64,000 nucleotides of DNA from Sinonovacula constricta. Its lineage: Eukaryota; Mollusca; Bivalvia; Cardiida; Solecurtidae. The DNA lies in contig CM017562.1 of NCBI GenBank assembly GCA_007844125.1, positions 64,429,129 through 64,493,128 of the forward strand, read 5' to 3'. Every line of letters starts with the position of its first letter. The first letter of the stretch is position 1. The notes under the pieces are model-generated. The model was not told the origin of the DNA and did not search any database. It was given only the letters and a program-made list of their open reading frames with translations. Positions 1 to 13,923 of this stretch are shown one piece after another. The translations under genes were made by a program, and so were the position numbers.

Positions 1-984
1 TCATTGCCTATATAAGGATATCTGTGGTGTAGAAAAGGTAACGTGTATATAGAATGTTAACGCAGAACTAAGAAGTGTGGTCTAAGCCACCAGACAACGA
101 AATGGTAAAAACCCATTAGTGTGTACGAACTAGGATGATGAATTAAGCAAGCTGATTGGCTGTCGTCCCGTTTTAAACAATATCTTGGAAAATAGTCTGA
201 AAAAGTATAGGTGGACATTAATTTTAGTTCTTTTTAGCGACGTCATAACTTAGCTCTAAGTTTTGTTTTACATAGATTTAAGCAACCCCCCGCCCCCAGG
301 AAGTGCGATGTGAGAGCTGTACCAACCACGTTTAAGCACCCCAGTCGACTCTTGTGTCAATTGACTTTTCCAGGGCGGTAACTGTCGGGTTGGTTCTATA
401 TTATATAATGTCTCGTCACAGTTTGTCGTTAATCTTATATTTGGAAGTGCCTGTGAACACCTTTGTCCTGTGTCTTTTCAAATTTTAATATAAGCTGGAA
501 TACTCTTGACCTTGTCATATTTTATTATTCGTTAATGTTATCAGTTTAATGTCCGTAAGTGATATGACCCTGAAACCATGACGTGCCACTCATTACAAAA
601 GGACACTTCCTGAATGGGGTGTGGTTCCACACACAGGATACTATTGTGTCTAGCATTGAAGTACGCACTTTGGCATGCTTTCTAATAGATATTAAATATT
701 GGTTGCTGGTAAACCAATAGGAAAACATAGTTTGCCCATATTATACATTATAGGGAATTGTTAATGCATGTCCTAGTGGACATAGCTTCAATGTGGTATC
801 CGGCAGCCTTTATAACTTGTAACAATATCTTACCACTTTTTGCTTTCTTATCTTTTTTCTTTTTCTTTAATTTGGGCATTATTTCTGAATAAATCCACCA
901 TTAATTCTAGAAAAAGACGATTTTGATCACCAACTATATTGATAGACAGTGTCAATCACAAAAACGCCCTCTAATCTCTCTGAC
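1..984. other. Non-coding flank, no gene recognised
   Basis: AT-rich. Apart from the 340-535 repeat block nothing is recognised. May be the 3' side of whatever gene lies to the left. Confidence 0.6.
340..535 (+). repeat. Partial copy of the duplicated unit's right-hand block
   Basis: The ggcggtaactgtcgggttg word (374) matches 22760 (ggcggtaactgttgggttg). Caaattttaatat and ccttgtcatatttt (about 480-520) match 41807-41850. Confidence 0.65.
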
Positions 985-1195
985 TCTAGAAAAAAGCGAT
1001 AAAGGTCTCTGCTAAGAAAAGATACTGACGTCGGGAAAGGATTACTCAGATGACGATATAATGCGAGCTCAAAAAAGGTGGTCGCGTGGTTTTCTTAGTT
1101 TAAAAAATAGCAACGTGGCTCGGATAGGAAATACCGGTTTGCAATGACGGTAGGACATCAGTGCACATCATTTTTGCAGACCCTTTTCTAGAAAC
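985..1195 (+). repeat. Diverged duplicate block (pair of 56571-56815)
   Basis: Second copy of the block that lies 3' of the EP4-like receptor gene, in the same orientation. Either a segmental duplicate or an unrecognised interspersed element. Confidence 0.8.
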
Positions 1196-1204
1196 AATGA
1201 CTTG

Positions 1205-1704
1205 TTTAGTTGATTGTCTGGGTTATGACAGCCTGCTGTTGTATCACTGTTGTTGATTGTCTGGGTTATGACAGCCTGCTGTTGTATCACTGTTGTTGAT
1301 TGTCTGGGTTATGACAGCCTGCTGGTGTATCACTGTTGTTGATTGACTGGGTTATGACAGCCTGCTGTTGTATCACTGTTGTTGATTGTCTGGGTTATTA
1401 CAGCCTGCTGTTGTATCAATGTTGTTGATTGTCTGGGTTATGACAGCCTGCTGTTGTATCACTGTTGTTGATTGTCTGGGTTATGACAGCCTGCTGTTGT
1501 ATCACTGTTGTTGATTGTCTGGGTTATTACAGCCTGCTGTTGTATCACTGTTGTTGATTGTCTGGGTTATGACAGCCTGCTGTTGTATCACTGTTGTTGA
1601 TTGTCTGGGTTATGACAGCCTGCTGTTGTATCACTGTTGTTGATTGTCTGGGTTATGACAGCCTGCTGTTGTATCACTGTTGTTGATTGTCTGGGTTATT
1701 ACAG
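1205..1704 (+). repeat. 43-bp minisatellite
   Basis: About 11.5 copies of gttgattgtctgggttatga plus 23 bp, very homogeneous, with a recurrent ttattaca/ttatgaca variant. Confidence 0.97.
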
Positions 1705-4244
1705 TCTTGGTGGATTATCGAGTCTGGAAGAGACAAGAGAAAGTTTCAAAGATTCGTGACGGTTTTGGTGGCGTTTATCTGACAGGTGGGTGGGTATGGC
1801 ATCCATGTCTTAATGTGCCTTGTTAACGACATGATAATTACTTAACAACTGTGCGAGATGTTTGCGACATTTTAGAAGAAATCACCCAGGATTGTGAAGG
1901 CTATCATAAACGCTTGACGACCTGTTAACGGCCTCAAACAGCTAAGATAAAACCACTCACAGTCCGCAAATACTGGACTATTTTCAACAGATAATAAATG
2001 TAAACAAGTTCCTTGATTGGCTGGAAGTGTGGACAATCTACACAGATGTAAAGCAAAAGAGAATACAGAAGATATAGGAAGAAGCAGTTGTATTGTTTAT
2101 TTGTCTGAGCTGTGATTATGTTTTGATTCAATCCCGAGATGATAGCACAGTTTCCCTTTGGAATCAGGTGAGCACTCTAATCTTGATTTGTGTACATTCC
2201 ATGTTTGTTTAGTTAAAACACACTCGTGGTATGGGGATTGGTTCGAAAGACAGGGAGAGTAAAGCCATACGGGGATCCTTATAAGATCACGCAACAGCGG
2301 TTGATTTACTGACTCGTGCAATGTTAATATGTCTCATATTTGCTGACCTAAAGGTTTATATGCCCTGCATATTAATAACATGGTGCACCAGCATGCCTTG
2401 TTGACCGAGGACAAATAAGTTGTGTGATTAACAATACATAATATTAACAGGACAGTTTATTATTAGACCCGTCGCCAGGAAAACTGTATACAGGATGGTG
2501 ATTGGGAATGTTTCGATGCATAGGGTAAGTGATGTGTTGATCGTCTATTCTGTAGAGAAATACATTTACAGTGCAAGTGGCTATAGAAGTAGATTTATCT
2601 GATTAGCATCCGATTGGCTGTAAACAATACTGACACATCCCTAACTGTTGGTCTTGGATTATATGCTTACTGTTGTGTATTTGTTATAACATGTTAACTA
2701 TTGTATATCGTCTAGAATGTAATCGACGAGTTATATAGCTATTCACACTTACAAAGGTCAGTTACTGTTGATATTCTTATAATAATGAATACTAACGATG
2801 TCGGTGGGGTGCATGTGTTTTGTAGTCAACGCAACAATTGGGACAAGCAACCAATCTAAGCTGTCACGTGAACTAAATTAACATCATAGTGCATGAGCAC
2901 AAAACGTTAGATGGAGATTGTCATTTGTCACATTTTACCAACATGTGTATTCGTTACCTGTATCAAATACTATTCATAATGAAAATTAAAAATTTTAGTA
3001 CCTTTTCATTTTTATTTTAAACTTCAATATTACTTGTGATAATTAGAAACATGTAAGCACACAAAAAGGAAAACACATACTTATGTATTTTTTGTTTTAA
3101 AACAATATTATATTTAACAAGATCAGCCACTTGGTTTACTACAGTTTAAACTTGGAATAAGAAAAATATTAAACACCCTGCTCTATCCAATTAACAATGT
3201 TGGGATTATTTCTAATAGTAATTTAAACAGAACATAATTGCAATTTTGTTTTGCGATTTATATTTAAAAAATGCGTTTTCATTCAAATCACGGCGGGTTT
3301 TCAGTACGTTTGTTTAGAATATTGGACAAAGTTCGAGTCTACGTTGCGACGCTGTCATCTATTGTAATCCTCCATTATCCTATTTCAAGAGTACTTTGTC
3401 AGTAATGGCGGTTCCGGAGCAAGTACACAGTTCGGCAGGCCGCGCTTATTGTGCCAGCACGCCATCACAATAAAAGTCTTGATTCGTTTAATGCATTTTA
3501 ATTAAAACCATCCACAAGCAAACACTGGACAGAATTATTAATTTCACACTCAAGTTGAAGAATCGACTTTCTGTTAAAACTAACAAAGTTTTGAAAGTGT
3601 TAATACGTTTTGATGCAAATAAAATTGTATACAACGATTGTTTTTATATAGGGTAGATTATATTTATTTAAAGCTTTCAATGTTTCAAGTAAGCATATTT
3701 TTTTTTCAAAAGAAAGAGTAAAATCATTTACGTTGAAAACCGTTATGAGTCTGTACAATATGTGGCCAAGGTTAGGTCTTATTGCAGAATGGTACATTTC
3801 CAATGTGACATTATAGAGGCAATTCTTGTATTGAAAATGAAATAAGAAACATCATTTGTGAAGCAAATAAACATTCAATAGAGTTATTTGAGAAGCTAAC
3901 TATTGTCTGTGGCCTTACTATTTAGCATTTCCAGTTTATTACATTTTAGAACATGTTTAAAGCGTGAGAGCCAAATCATTCGTAATTTATTCAAAATTAA
4001 AGTAAAATAAATTATGGCATACAAATAGCAATAGTACTTTGAAAATGTATTCATGAACATGTATTTGATAACGCGTTTAAACAAACATTTTTATTTATCC
4101 CTGCATTAACCTATCATGTATAAGCGACTTTAACTGGGTTATCACTTAGCAAGTAATCAAATGTTACTGTTTACAAATGGATTACATTAGCTTGTGTAAG
4201 AAAAGTAGAGGTTACGGACAAGTCGAACATTAAATTGTCGATTT
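1705..4244. other. Non-coding, no gene recognised
   Basis: AT-rich sequence with only short frames lacking domains or codon bias. A GC-richer island lies at 3400-3460. Confidence 0.6.
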
Positions 4245-4970
4245 CAAACGCGCACGTAACATATAAACGTAAACACACACCCACTCAACAAAAACCTGGA
4301 CATACACCCACATTACATGTAAACGTGAACACACGCCCACGTAACATGAAAACGTGAACACACACCCACACAACATGTAAACGTGAACATTAGCGCACGT
4401 AACATGTAAACGTAAACAAACACCCACTCAACATGTAAACGTGAACATACGCGCACGTAACATGTAAACGTAAACAAACACCCACTCAACATGTAAACGT
4501 GAACATACGCCCACGGAACATGTAAACGTAAACACACACCCACACAACATGTAAACGTAGACATACACCCACAGAACATGTAAACGTGAACATACGCCCA
4601 CGCAACATGTAAACGTGAACACACACCCACACAACATGTAAACGCGGACAGACACCCACTTAATATGTAAACGTAGACATACGTCCGCATAACATGTAAA
4701 CAAGAACATACACCCACACAACATGTAAACGTGGACATACACCCACATAACATATAAACGTGGACATATACCCACATAACTTGTAAACATTAAAATACAC
4801 CCACATAACATGTAAACGTGAACATACACCCACATAACATGTGGACGTGAACATACGCCCACTCAACATGTAAACGTGAACATACACCCACATAACATGT
4901 TAAAGTGAACATACGCCCACACAACATGTAAACGTGAACATACACCCACATAAAATGTAAACGTGAAACG
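4245..4970 (+). repeat. 29-bp minisatellite (acatgtaaacgtgaacatac type)
   Basis: About 25 copies of cacataacatgtaaacgtga plus 9 bp. Since 29 is not a multiple of 3 and the unit lacks stops on the minus strand, three open frames run across it; none is a gene. Confidence 0.95.
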
Positions 4971-6359
4971 GTAAAACAGATTTATAGAATATGCAGTCAT
5001 ATAACGTTCATAGAAACCTATACAATATATTAACTACATACATATGTTTTAAAAAGTCCAGCATCATTCTCTTAAGTATATAGGGAGTTACAGGTACACA
5101 GCAGAGACGGTCGAGTTTATCTGGCTTATAGAGAAATAGAGTACCAAAAGCTCGACACACTTATTTCTCCCCCACTTGACGGCTAAACTAAGGCCATTTC
5201 TGCTTCTTATCAATTACTTTACTTACCACGCAACTTGAATTCAAATGAAGTTATTAAGTTGTGTTTATAGTTTATATAAAACTATAAAGATACGTGCTCT
5301 TTGAAAAATAACCGTGTTTAACGCTCTAAAAATATAAAATATGCACACTGAAATTAGCTCATCATCATCATCAACAACAACGATAACTGTCACAGCAACA
5401 CTTGTTTCGCGCGTTTTATTTGAATTAACACCAACTACAATTTTATTTAGCCGTTTAAAAAGAAGGAGAACATCTGTTGAATAGTCATCAGTTTTGGCAC
5501 GTTTCCGTTCCTAACGTTTTGATACATATCTGCGAGTTAAATTGGAAAGACTTTTCAGTTCCACATACACACTTATTGTCTACTGAAGTTAATTATCGCT
5601 TCATAAACTAAGAATAGCAAAATATGCTGCGACAATGACATACCTTAGGTTGAAACGACGTCGTATTTAAGACGGGTTCGACTTGAAGATATTGCCGTAC
5701 AAATTCAGATCAAATTCTTGCATTTTCCGTTCATCTCTAAAATAAATACCGCATAATTGTTGCATAATTGTTTAGAAAATAAAATAGTCTAAAGTGTAAT
5801 GTTCATCATCAGTACTTGTGTCAATTCCTTTTAAGTAAGAAGTTATGGCGATTTTCATATTTTCTACACCTACTTGCATTACCAAGTTTATTACCCCCTC
5901 CCCACTGCTTCGTCTTGAATAGCAGTTGTGACAGGATAACAAAAGTTTTACCAACAAATTCGCTGTATAGAACAAACATAATTTTCCTAGACATGAAGGC
6001 AACATTAAAGCGAAGATTCTGAGAGATGAAAGACATCTCACGTCATTTGCCATTCCGCCCGCCATAAACCTGGCTCCTATTCTGGTTCGTTGGAACACCA
6101 GCCACAAAAACTGCTGGTTTTGATTGCGTAAACCTTTCCAGGAGGAAGTTCCTCAGGACTTCGTGTATCTACATGGAACTAGGGATCCTGGTCAGACGTT
6201 ATTACATGGTTGAACTCATGATCGCCGTGTCAGGTCCGATTCCAAGGATTTAATATATGTCAGATTTATGGATGCCTTACAATCGTTGACTAGATGATTG
6301 TTGCTATTGAAATCAAGCGTGATGTGTAATAAATAAGGTATTTATAAGTCCATGCATTT

Positions 6360-6530
6360 ATATATCACCCGGAGTTCGAACCCGGTTCTCGACATACCAA
6401 AGCTTTTAAAAATGGCAGTGGTATAGTTTCCCTGCTAACGCTCAAGCAAATATAAGAGTAGTTGGTCCAGTGTCAGAATAATGTGACTTGATGTTCATGC
6501 TATATACAGAGAAGGCAACACTATATTTGT
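6360..6530 (+). mobile_element. Possible tRNA-derived SINE remnant
   Basis: GGAGTTCGAACCCGG at 6371 resembles a Pol III B box within a T-arm-like hairpin. Downstream, gtggtatagtttccctgct and gtgtcagaataatgtgactt have the look of a SINE body, but I cannot show a second copy in this window and the A box is not clear. Confidence 0.3.
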
Positions 6531-9500
6531 TTAATGCGTACACCTACACCAAATAACAAAAACACTTTTGATGGGACGAAAAGCACATTAAACAAACATA
6601 TCACTTTAACAAATCTATACAAAAATCAAATATACATAACATGTTATAACATAACATTGAACTAAAATGGGACATTTCTCTTCTGAATAGGTAAATACGA
6701 AAAGGTCTTACCAAAATTTCCACAGATATTTAAATTTTATCAACCTGTAGACAAAGGCAAACAGGATTATTGTAAATGTGACAAAAACACAGAGACGATA
6801 AATAGCACACAAAAAGAAAAACCATCAGTTACTGCCTTGGAACGGTCAGTCGGCAAAAGGGCCTGGGGTGCATAAACCTGGTTTGTGGAGCACTCCAACC
6901 TCGCACTTCCTGAAGGTTTTTCTTTCAAATAATCCCGTCAAAGTGAAACAACTAACAGTAAGCACCTGCATCGGGAGTTAAAAAAGATACAATGAAGTTT
7001 TCTCCATACCCTTTACGTGAGATTGCACAGTAGGTATAACGTCGGGATTTTTTGTACCTTTATTATATATACGAATAATATGCCAGCTGCGAAAAATATC
7101 ATCGGCTTTGATGATATGTATTTTTTTTATTGTTTTTTTTAAACGTATTAAGTCTTAACAATGCTACATTTTATTTTGTTGATTTTGCTTGTTTTCTAAA
7201 ATTCGATGATTTCTTTCGGGTTTTTTTTACATTTCACTGTTGACACGTTTGGCATATGACGACATGGTATTGTATGACGTCATAATATTGTTCTTATTAC
7301 ATATCAGCGCTTGTGCTGTTTTATTTCAAACTACTCTCTCATTTGGAATTTTAGGTTGCCAAGACTTTTATCTACTGTATATACTGTACATATGTTGATA
7401 GTTTATTTTATTACTAGATGTCATGTATGTACAGATACAATGAACGTATGTACATGGAAACAGGAGGTAACACAAGGTGAATCACCGTCAAGGTATGGAT
7501 AATTCACAATACTGAAGTTGAAATCATCTCTCTTGTCATAGATTTAAGTAGAGACGTTGTCATTGGAAATAGCGATCTCAATGTCTAGAAATGCTGACTT
7601 TAAATGTCAGTTATTTGCTTTATTAAGGGTAAGATCTGGAAGGTAAATCAGATGGATCATTTGAGAAAAGAAAGGATTATCTATAGTTAGAATATCGTAA
7701 GGATAGCGTGACGTTAAATTAAAGCCTCTATAAAGTGGCTTTGGTTAGAAGGGGATAAAGTTAACATGAAATCACGTTCAAAGCAGTATAAAAACAAATC
7801 TGCAAGTAATGGTGCACAGTTGGTTCCCATAGGAATACCGATTGAGACGACAATCATACGCACATATAAACGTTTTTAGTTAAAACAAAATCCTCTTCTT
7901 TATTACGATGAAATACTAGTCAAAATTATTTTTCTCTTAAATGAACATATTTAAATAATTAATGGTTTATTAAAAATAACTCAAGTCCGCCAATTCACTA
8001 AAATAAATTCGCAACTTTTTTTATAATATAGTGTAAAAAAATAAGTTAAAATGATTTTAAAATCAATAAAATTAAAGAAATATGATTTATTTTGTTGCAT
8101 TTTCATGTATAGTAAACTACGTCTACAATGTCATTCTGTAACATTTCCGATAAAACCGTTTATAATGAAGTGGAAACGGATAAGAAACATTGATTTGTTT
8201 TAATTACAAGATAGCAAGCCGATAGTCCGGCCGGCTGTTTCACTGTCAAGCGAGCTTTAACTATATGGCCATGTTGACAGTGTCAACACAGATGGTAATC
8301 CTCTGTTTGTCCGCCATTATCGTCAGTCCATCGACACTTCGACCAAAACAGGTCACCCATTCAAATCTTTGACTGCCGAAAGCTCGTTGACTGACCACTG
8401 TTGTTGTCCAGTTTAGTCAACTGACTAGCATAAATATCCGTTGTCTTGACAATGATTAAGATACAGATATCGGGGAGACATTGGAATGTCCACCGTGACA
8501 GATACTGTTGGTTTGTAATGTCACGTGGTACCCTCTTTCTGTAAGCACTGTTTAGGTTGTAATGTTCACACCTGTGACGTCAACCTTTTTTAAAATTACA
8601 TCTTCAAATATTTAGAACAAACTTCAACTGTTGACCAAACTCGTTCACAGGATTAGAAAGGGTTTTACAAATAGACAAATATTGTGAGTAGTCCCACTGT
8701 ATTGGCTTGCTGTCGGCGCATTTGATGTATGCTCTTAACTGAAAACATGACCGAACCAATCGACAAATAGGCCCTGGCATCTATTGTGTGGGCCAGTAAC
8801 TCATCCCACATGCCGAAAGGTTCATATGTTTCATAAGTAATATAAATGGTAGTTTACGAATTGTATCACTACATTAGTTGTAATCAGTTGGCTAGATTTA
8901 AAAAAAACATAACTGAAGAGTCTGATAAAAAAATCTCTAAAACGTTTGTAAGACATTAGGGGCTAGAATCACGGTAACGTGTTCAGTAGCAAGGTTCAAA
9001 CACAGATGCTTAACACACATAATTTAGGTGGAGTTAATCCTGTAATTGTTATAGCCCTTTTTTTATTTTTTTCTGTCGACAAATAAAATGCTTCCGTTTT
9101 CTAGATTGTTACTTCTTCACCTTATAAGAAACCTCCATGTCAAGTTCCTATGCGGGTTACTGAGAGTATGGCTTACCTGGCTTATAATAGCACAAATGTT
9201 GTGCCAGCAAGTTTGAATTCGGACTGATATATTAACCTCATATCTGGGAAAATTTTAATTTGACCCATTTCACTTTCATGTGACAAGTATGCCTACGATA
9301 AAATGAAGAAAGTTTGTGAAAATATTATCTCAATGACTTTGCCTGGGTTGGGTCTATAGCATGGCTGCATGCTAGATGATCGGAGCGACCCCTCGGAATG
9401 GTTTCTGTACCAAATCTACAGATATCCTTCCCTCAAACATATCATGTAAACGATGGATTTCCAACGCTTGCCATAGATGTTGGTAAATAATATAAACACA

Positions 9501-11149
9501 CGGATGGAAAGGCTGTCAGTTATGTCGTTTTTCATTGACTCTTTTTTTCAGACAAACTTTGGGGAGGGGCGGGGTAGGGTGGGGTAGGGGTGCGTGGGGT
9601 TCATTTCAAAAGTTGAGACCGGCTGTTTTCCAATATCTTTTATTAGAGGGTATTAGAGTGTGGTTAAATATTTACGATGTTGTCACTGTATATATGTTTT
9701 TTTTTTTAAAGAAACAACAGGAATACAGGAACATTCTTTCGAAAGACCGTTGCCATTGATTAAACCAAGAATTAAATGGGTGTAACACAACATTTCAACC
9801 TAATGAAAAATGCATTTTTAAAAGGAATACCTTCTTTTTAAAGCAATATTGACAAAAAAATTAGTCCTCGGTGTGGCCGCTAATTCAAAATGTTGCATAT
9901 TTAGTTCGAGACCGCCTTCCTCTAAATCACACACTTGTAATTTCACCGGGAATGGCAAGCTATAGCTATAAACTCAGAGAACACGGTTTCCGTTGGTTGA
10001 AAAGATGTAAAAATTAGAATGAAAAGACGATTTTATGACACCTTGGTATGAACAGAAATGCGTTACGACTGTGTGACCAAAGTAAAAGGCATTCCAAACA
10101 CCAGCTGGATCTCTTCCTGCATTAAACCATTCCGATCCCAGGATAATCAGTCATCTTATTTAAGGTCTGTTTGTAGCCGAGGCTGTTTACGCCTGTACAC
10201 CGACCAGCCGGTCAAGATAGACCAATCAATTATCATCTACCCTAAACCCCCACCCACTTCAATACATTCGCGGAAACGGAATGTCCGTATATATTGTGTT
10301 GCCGGATCAAGAGAAAAGATGTCGAATCACGACCCGTTCATCACTCAAGCCAATCGTTTAAAGTGGATAATACCATAGATAACATAAGCTAATGTCAACA
10401 TCAAATTTTAATTCGCGTTAATTCCAACAGATGGAACATGTGCAATTTTTACCATCCCTCAAAACATCTGAGTTAAAAAAGTAAATATCTACAATGTCGA
10501 GCTATTTCTGGAAGTGAACTTTAATCCTTCATGTTTCCTTGTGTTTTAAAGTTTTAAAGCTATATATTCGTAAAAATTCGCCGTTCAGTCGTAAAACCGA
10601 TCAGATAAAAATGTTGTTGTAAGTGTAAATATTTGCATGGTTTTCCCAAATTGTAGGCAAAAACAACTGCAACAACCAAACATGAACGCATGACCATTAT
10701 ACCTAAATAATATTACATTGTATTATAAACCTGTGCAAATATAACATATAGGTAGGGTCAGGAGTGTATTAAGAGAGACATTACGAACTGACATGAAGGG
10801 ACGTTTCGACAGGTGTGAGTTGTATGTACAGAACCTCTGGAGCTATTGGGAGATTTTCATGTAGACACGTTTGGTTTGAAATCAAACTTAGTGTTTGTAA
10901 TAGCATGTACTAGTTAGCATATACAAATATGAAAGCATTTAAGTTTAGTTTATTGACTTGAAAATTGTTTTGCAACCTAGACCTTCAATCCATACGTCGA
11001 TAGAAAACAAACTAGGTGATCTGTGTTTTTTTTTTGCACCTCTATCAGGCGTACTTATAATAATATTCTCCGTAAAAAGTTTACATTCTACGTGTGTTTA
11101 CATTCTTTAAACGATCTTTTATTAACAACGACCCACGCCAACTACAACA

Positions 11150-11400
11150 ATTACCATACATCGTGTTGCATACACAGCATCACTGCATCCGAGCGGAAGA
11201 TGCAAATCTTGCAGGTTGATTCTTGAGACAGGCGGGAAGAATAAATCTAAAGTTAACTGCCTGTCACGTGTTTATTCCCGCGATTACTGAGTCAGTCTGA
11301 GATCCAATTGTTGATTAATGAATGTAGCATTTCTTACATACCCATGCTTGCTTCAGTGCAGAGTAAATTGAACCAAGTAACCCATGCGGACCGCTGTCTT
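11150..11400 (+). repeat. Diverged duplicate block (pair of 32445-32680)
   Basis: Exact word tcacgtgtttattcc (11264 and 32548), preceded in both by gttaactg and followed by similar gattaatgaa/gattaattaa and gcatttc words, all collinear. Confidence 0.75.
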
Positions 11401-11642
11401 ATTTTTATTATTGTTTTGTTAAACTTCTTAACTTTATTTGGGCAAATCTTTAATGATAAAGAATAGACATATTACCATTCAAAAGTAAATGGTAAAATAA
11501 ATACAATTCAATGGCGTCCTACATACATAACATAAGAAGCAAACTTTTGATCTTGTTCCTTTTATAAAAAAGAAACTGACTTGATGCTATGTGGTTTCAT
11601 AGCTGCATTATATAAATCATTAAATCTTCTTGAAGAACGCAA

Positions 11643-13923
11643 TGTCTGATGTGCGATTTACAGTGTATATGTATATTTCTGATGTGTGTTTACAGTGTAT
11701 ATGTGTATTTCTGATGTGTGTTTATAGTGTATATTTGTATTTCTGATGTGTGTTTACAGTGTATATGTATATTTCTGATGTGTGTTTACAGTGTATATGT
11801 ATATTTCTGATGTGTGTTTACAGTGTATATGTATATTTCTGATGTGTGTTTACAGTGTATATGTATATTTCTGATGTGTGTTTACAGTGTATATGTATAT
11901 TTCTGATGTGTGTTTACAGTGTATATTTATATTTATGGTGTGTGTTTACAGTATATATGTATATTTCTGATGTGTGTTTACAGTGTATATGTATATTTCT
12001 GATGTGTGTTTACAGTGTATATGTATATTTCTGATGTGTGTTTACAGTGTATATGTATATTTCTGATGTGTGTTTACAGTGTATATTTATATTTCTGATG
12101 TGTGTTTACAGTGTATATGTATATTTCTGATGTGTGTTTACAGTGTATATTTATATTTCTGATGTGTGTTTACAGTGTATATTTATATTTCTGATGTGTG
12201 TTTACAGTGTATATGTATATTTCTGATGTGTGTTTACAGTGTATATGTATATTTCTGATGTGTGTTTACAGTGTATATGTATATTTCTGATGTGTGTTTA
12301 CAGTGTATATGTATATTTCTGATGTGTGTTTACAGTGTATATGTATATTTCTGATGTGTGTCTACAGTGTATATTTATAATTCTGATGTGTGTTTACAGT
12401 GTATATTTATATTTCTGATGTGATTTACAGTGTATATGTATATTTCTGATGTGTGTTTACAGTGTATATGTATATTTCTGATGTGTGTTTACAGTGGATA
12501 TTTATATTTCTGATGTGATTTACAGTGTATATGTATATTTCTGATGTGTGTTTACAGTGTATATTTATATTTCTGATGTGATTTACAGTGTATATGTATA
12601 TTTCTGATGTGTGTTTACAGTGTATATTTATATTTCTGATGTGTGTTTACAGTGTATATTTATATTTCTGATGTGATTTACAGTGTATATTTATATTTCT
12701 GATGTGTGTTTACAGTGTATATGTATATTTCTGATGTGTGTTTACAGTATATATGTATATTTCTGATGTGTGTTTACAGTGTATATGTATATTTCTGATG
12801 TGTGTTTACAGTGTATATGTATATTTCTGATGTGTGTTTACAGTGTATATGTATATTTCTGATGTGTGTTTACAGTGTATATTTATATTTCTGATGTGTG
12901 TTTACAGTGTATATGTATATTTCTGATGTGTGTTTACAGTGTATATTTATATTTCTGATGTGTGTTTACAGTGTATATTTATATTTCTGATGTGTGTTTA
13001 CAGTGTATATGTATATTTCTGATGTGTGTTTACAGTGTATATGTATATTTCTGATGTGTGTTTACAGTGTATATGTATATTTCTGATGTGTGTTTACAGT
13101 GTATATGTATATTTCTGATGTGTGTTTACAGTGTATATGTATATTTCTGATGTGTGTCTACAGTGTATATTTATAATTCTGATGTGTGTTTACAGTGTAT
13201 ATTTATATTTCTGATGTGATTTACAGTGTATATGTATATTTCTGATGTGTGTTTACAGTGTATATGTATATTTCTGATGTGTGTTTACAGTGGATATTTA
13301 TATTTCTGATGTGATTTACAGTGTATATGTATATTTCTGATGTGTGTTTACAGTGTATATTTATATTTCTGATGTGATTTACAGTGTATATGTATATTTC
13401 TGATGTGTGTTTACAGTGTATATTTATATTTCTGATGTGTGTTTACAGTGTATATTTATATTTCTGATGTGATTTACAGTGTATATTTATATTTCTGATG
13501 TGTGTTTACAGTGTATATGTATATTTCTGATGTGTGTTTACAGTGTATATTTATATTTCTGATGTGTGTTTACAGTGTATATGTATATTTCTGATGTGTG
13601 TTTACAGTGTATATGTATATTTCTGATGTGTGTTTACAGTGTATATTTATATTTCTGATGTGTGTTTACAGTGTATATTTATATTTCTGATGTGTGTTTA
13701 CAGTGTATATGTATATTTCTGATGTGTGTTTACAGTGTATATGTATATTTCTGATGTGTGTTTACAGTGTATATTTATATTTCTGATGTGTGTTTACAGT
13801 GTATATGTATATTTCTGATGTGTGTTTACAGTGTATATGTATATTTCTGATGTGTGTTTACAGTGTATATTTATATTTCTGATGTGTGTTTACAGTGTAT
13901 ATGTATATTTCTGATGTGTGTTT
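11643..13923 (+). repeat. 32-bp minisatellite array (left part)
   Basis: Unit tgtatatgtatatttctgat plus gtgtgtttacag, about 71 copies. Common variants: atttatat for atgtatat, and a 31-bp form with gatgtgattta. A 25-unit segment is duplicated with 796-bp spacing. The array resumes for about two units after the LINE. Confidence 0.97.

Larger units (their letters stand above)
4971..11642. other. Non-coding, no convincing gene
   Basis: Frames of up to 111 codons (5772-6107 minus; 10058-10378 plus) have no recognisable domain. A G-rich tract lies at 9555-9600. A relatively GC-rich stretch at 8210-8420 could be regulatory but shows no defined motif. Confidence 0.55.

Noticed and set aside
4230..4893. 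Overlapping minus-strand frames with a repeated Cys/Val/Tyr peptide
   Set aside because: Produced by the 29-bp array; 29-residue peptide periodicity appears in all three frames equally.
5772..6107. 111-codon minus-strand frame
   Set aside because: No recognisable motif, no splice context, and a competing plus-strand frame across the same bases.
6360..6400. A functional tRNA gene around the TTCGAAC word
   Set aside because: No matching acceptor stem, anticodon arm or clear A box; at most a SINE remnant.
10058..10378. 106-codon plus-strand frame starting MRYDCVTK
   Set aside because: No family resemblance and no flanking gene structure; plausible by chance in 64 kb.
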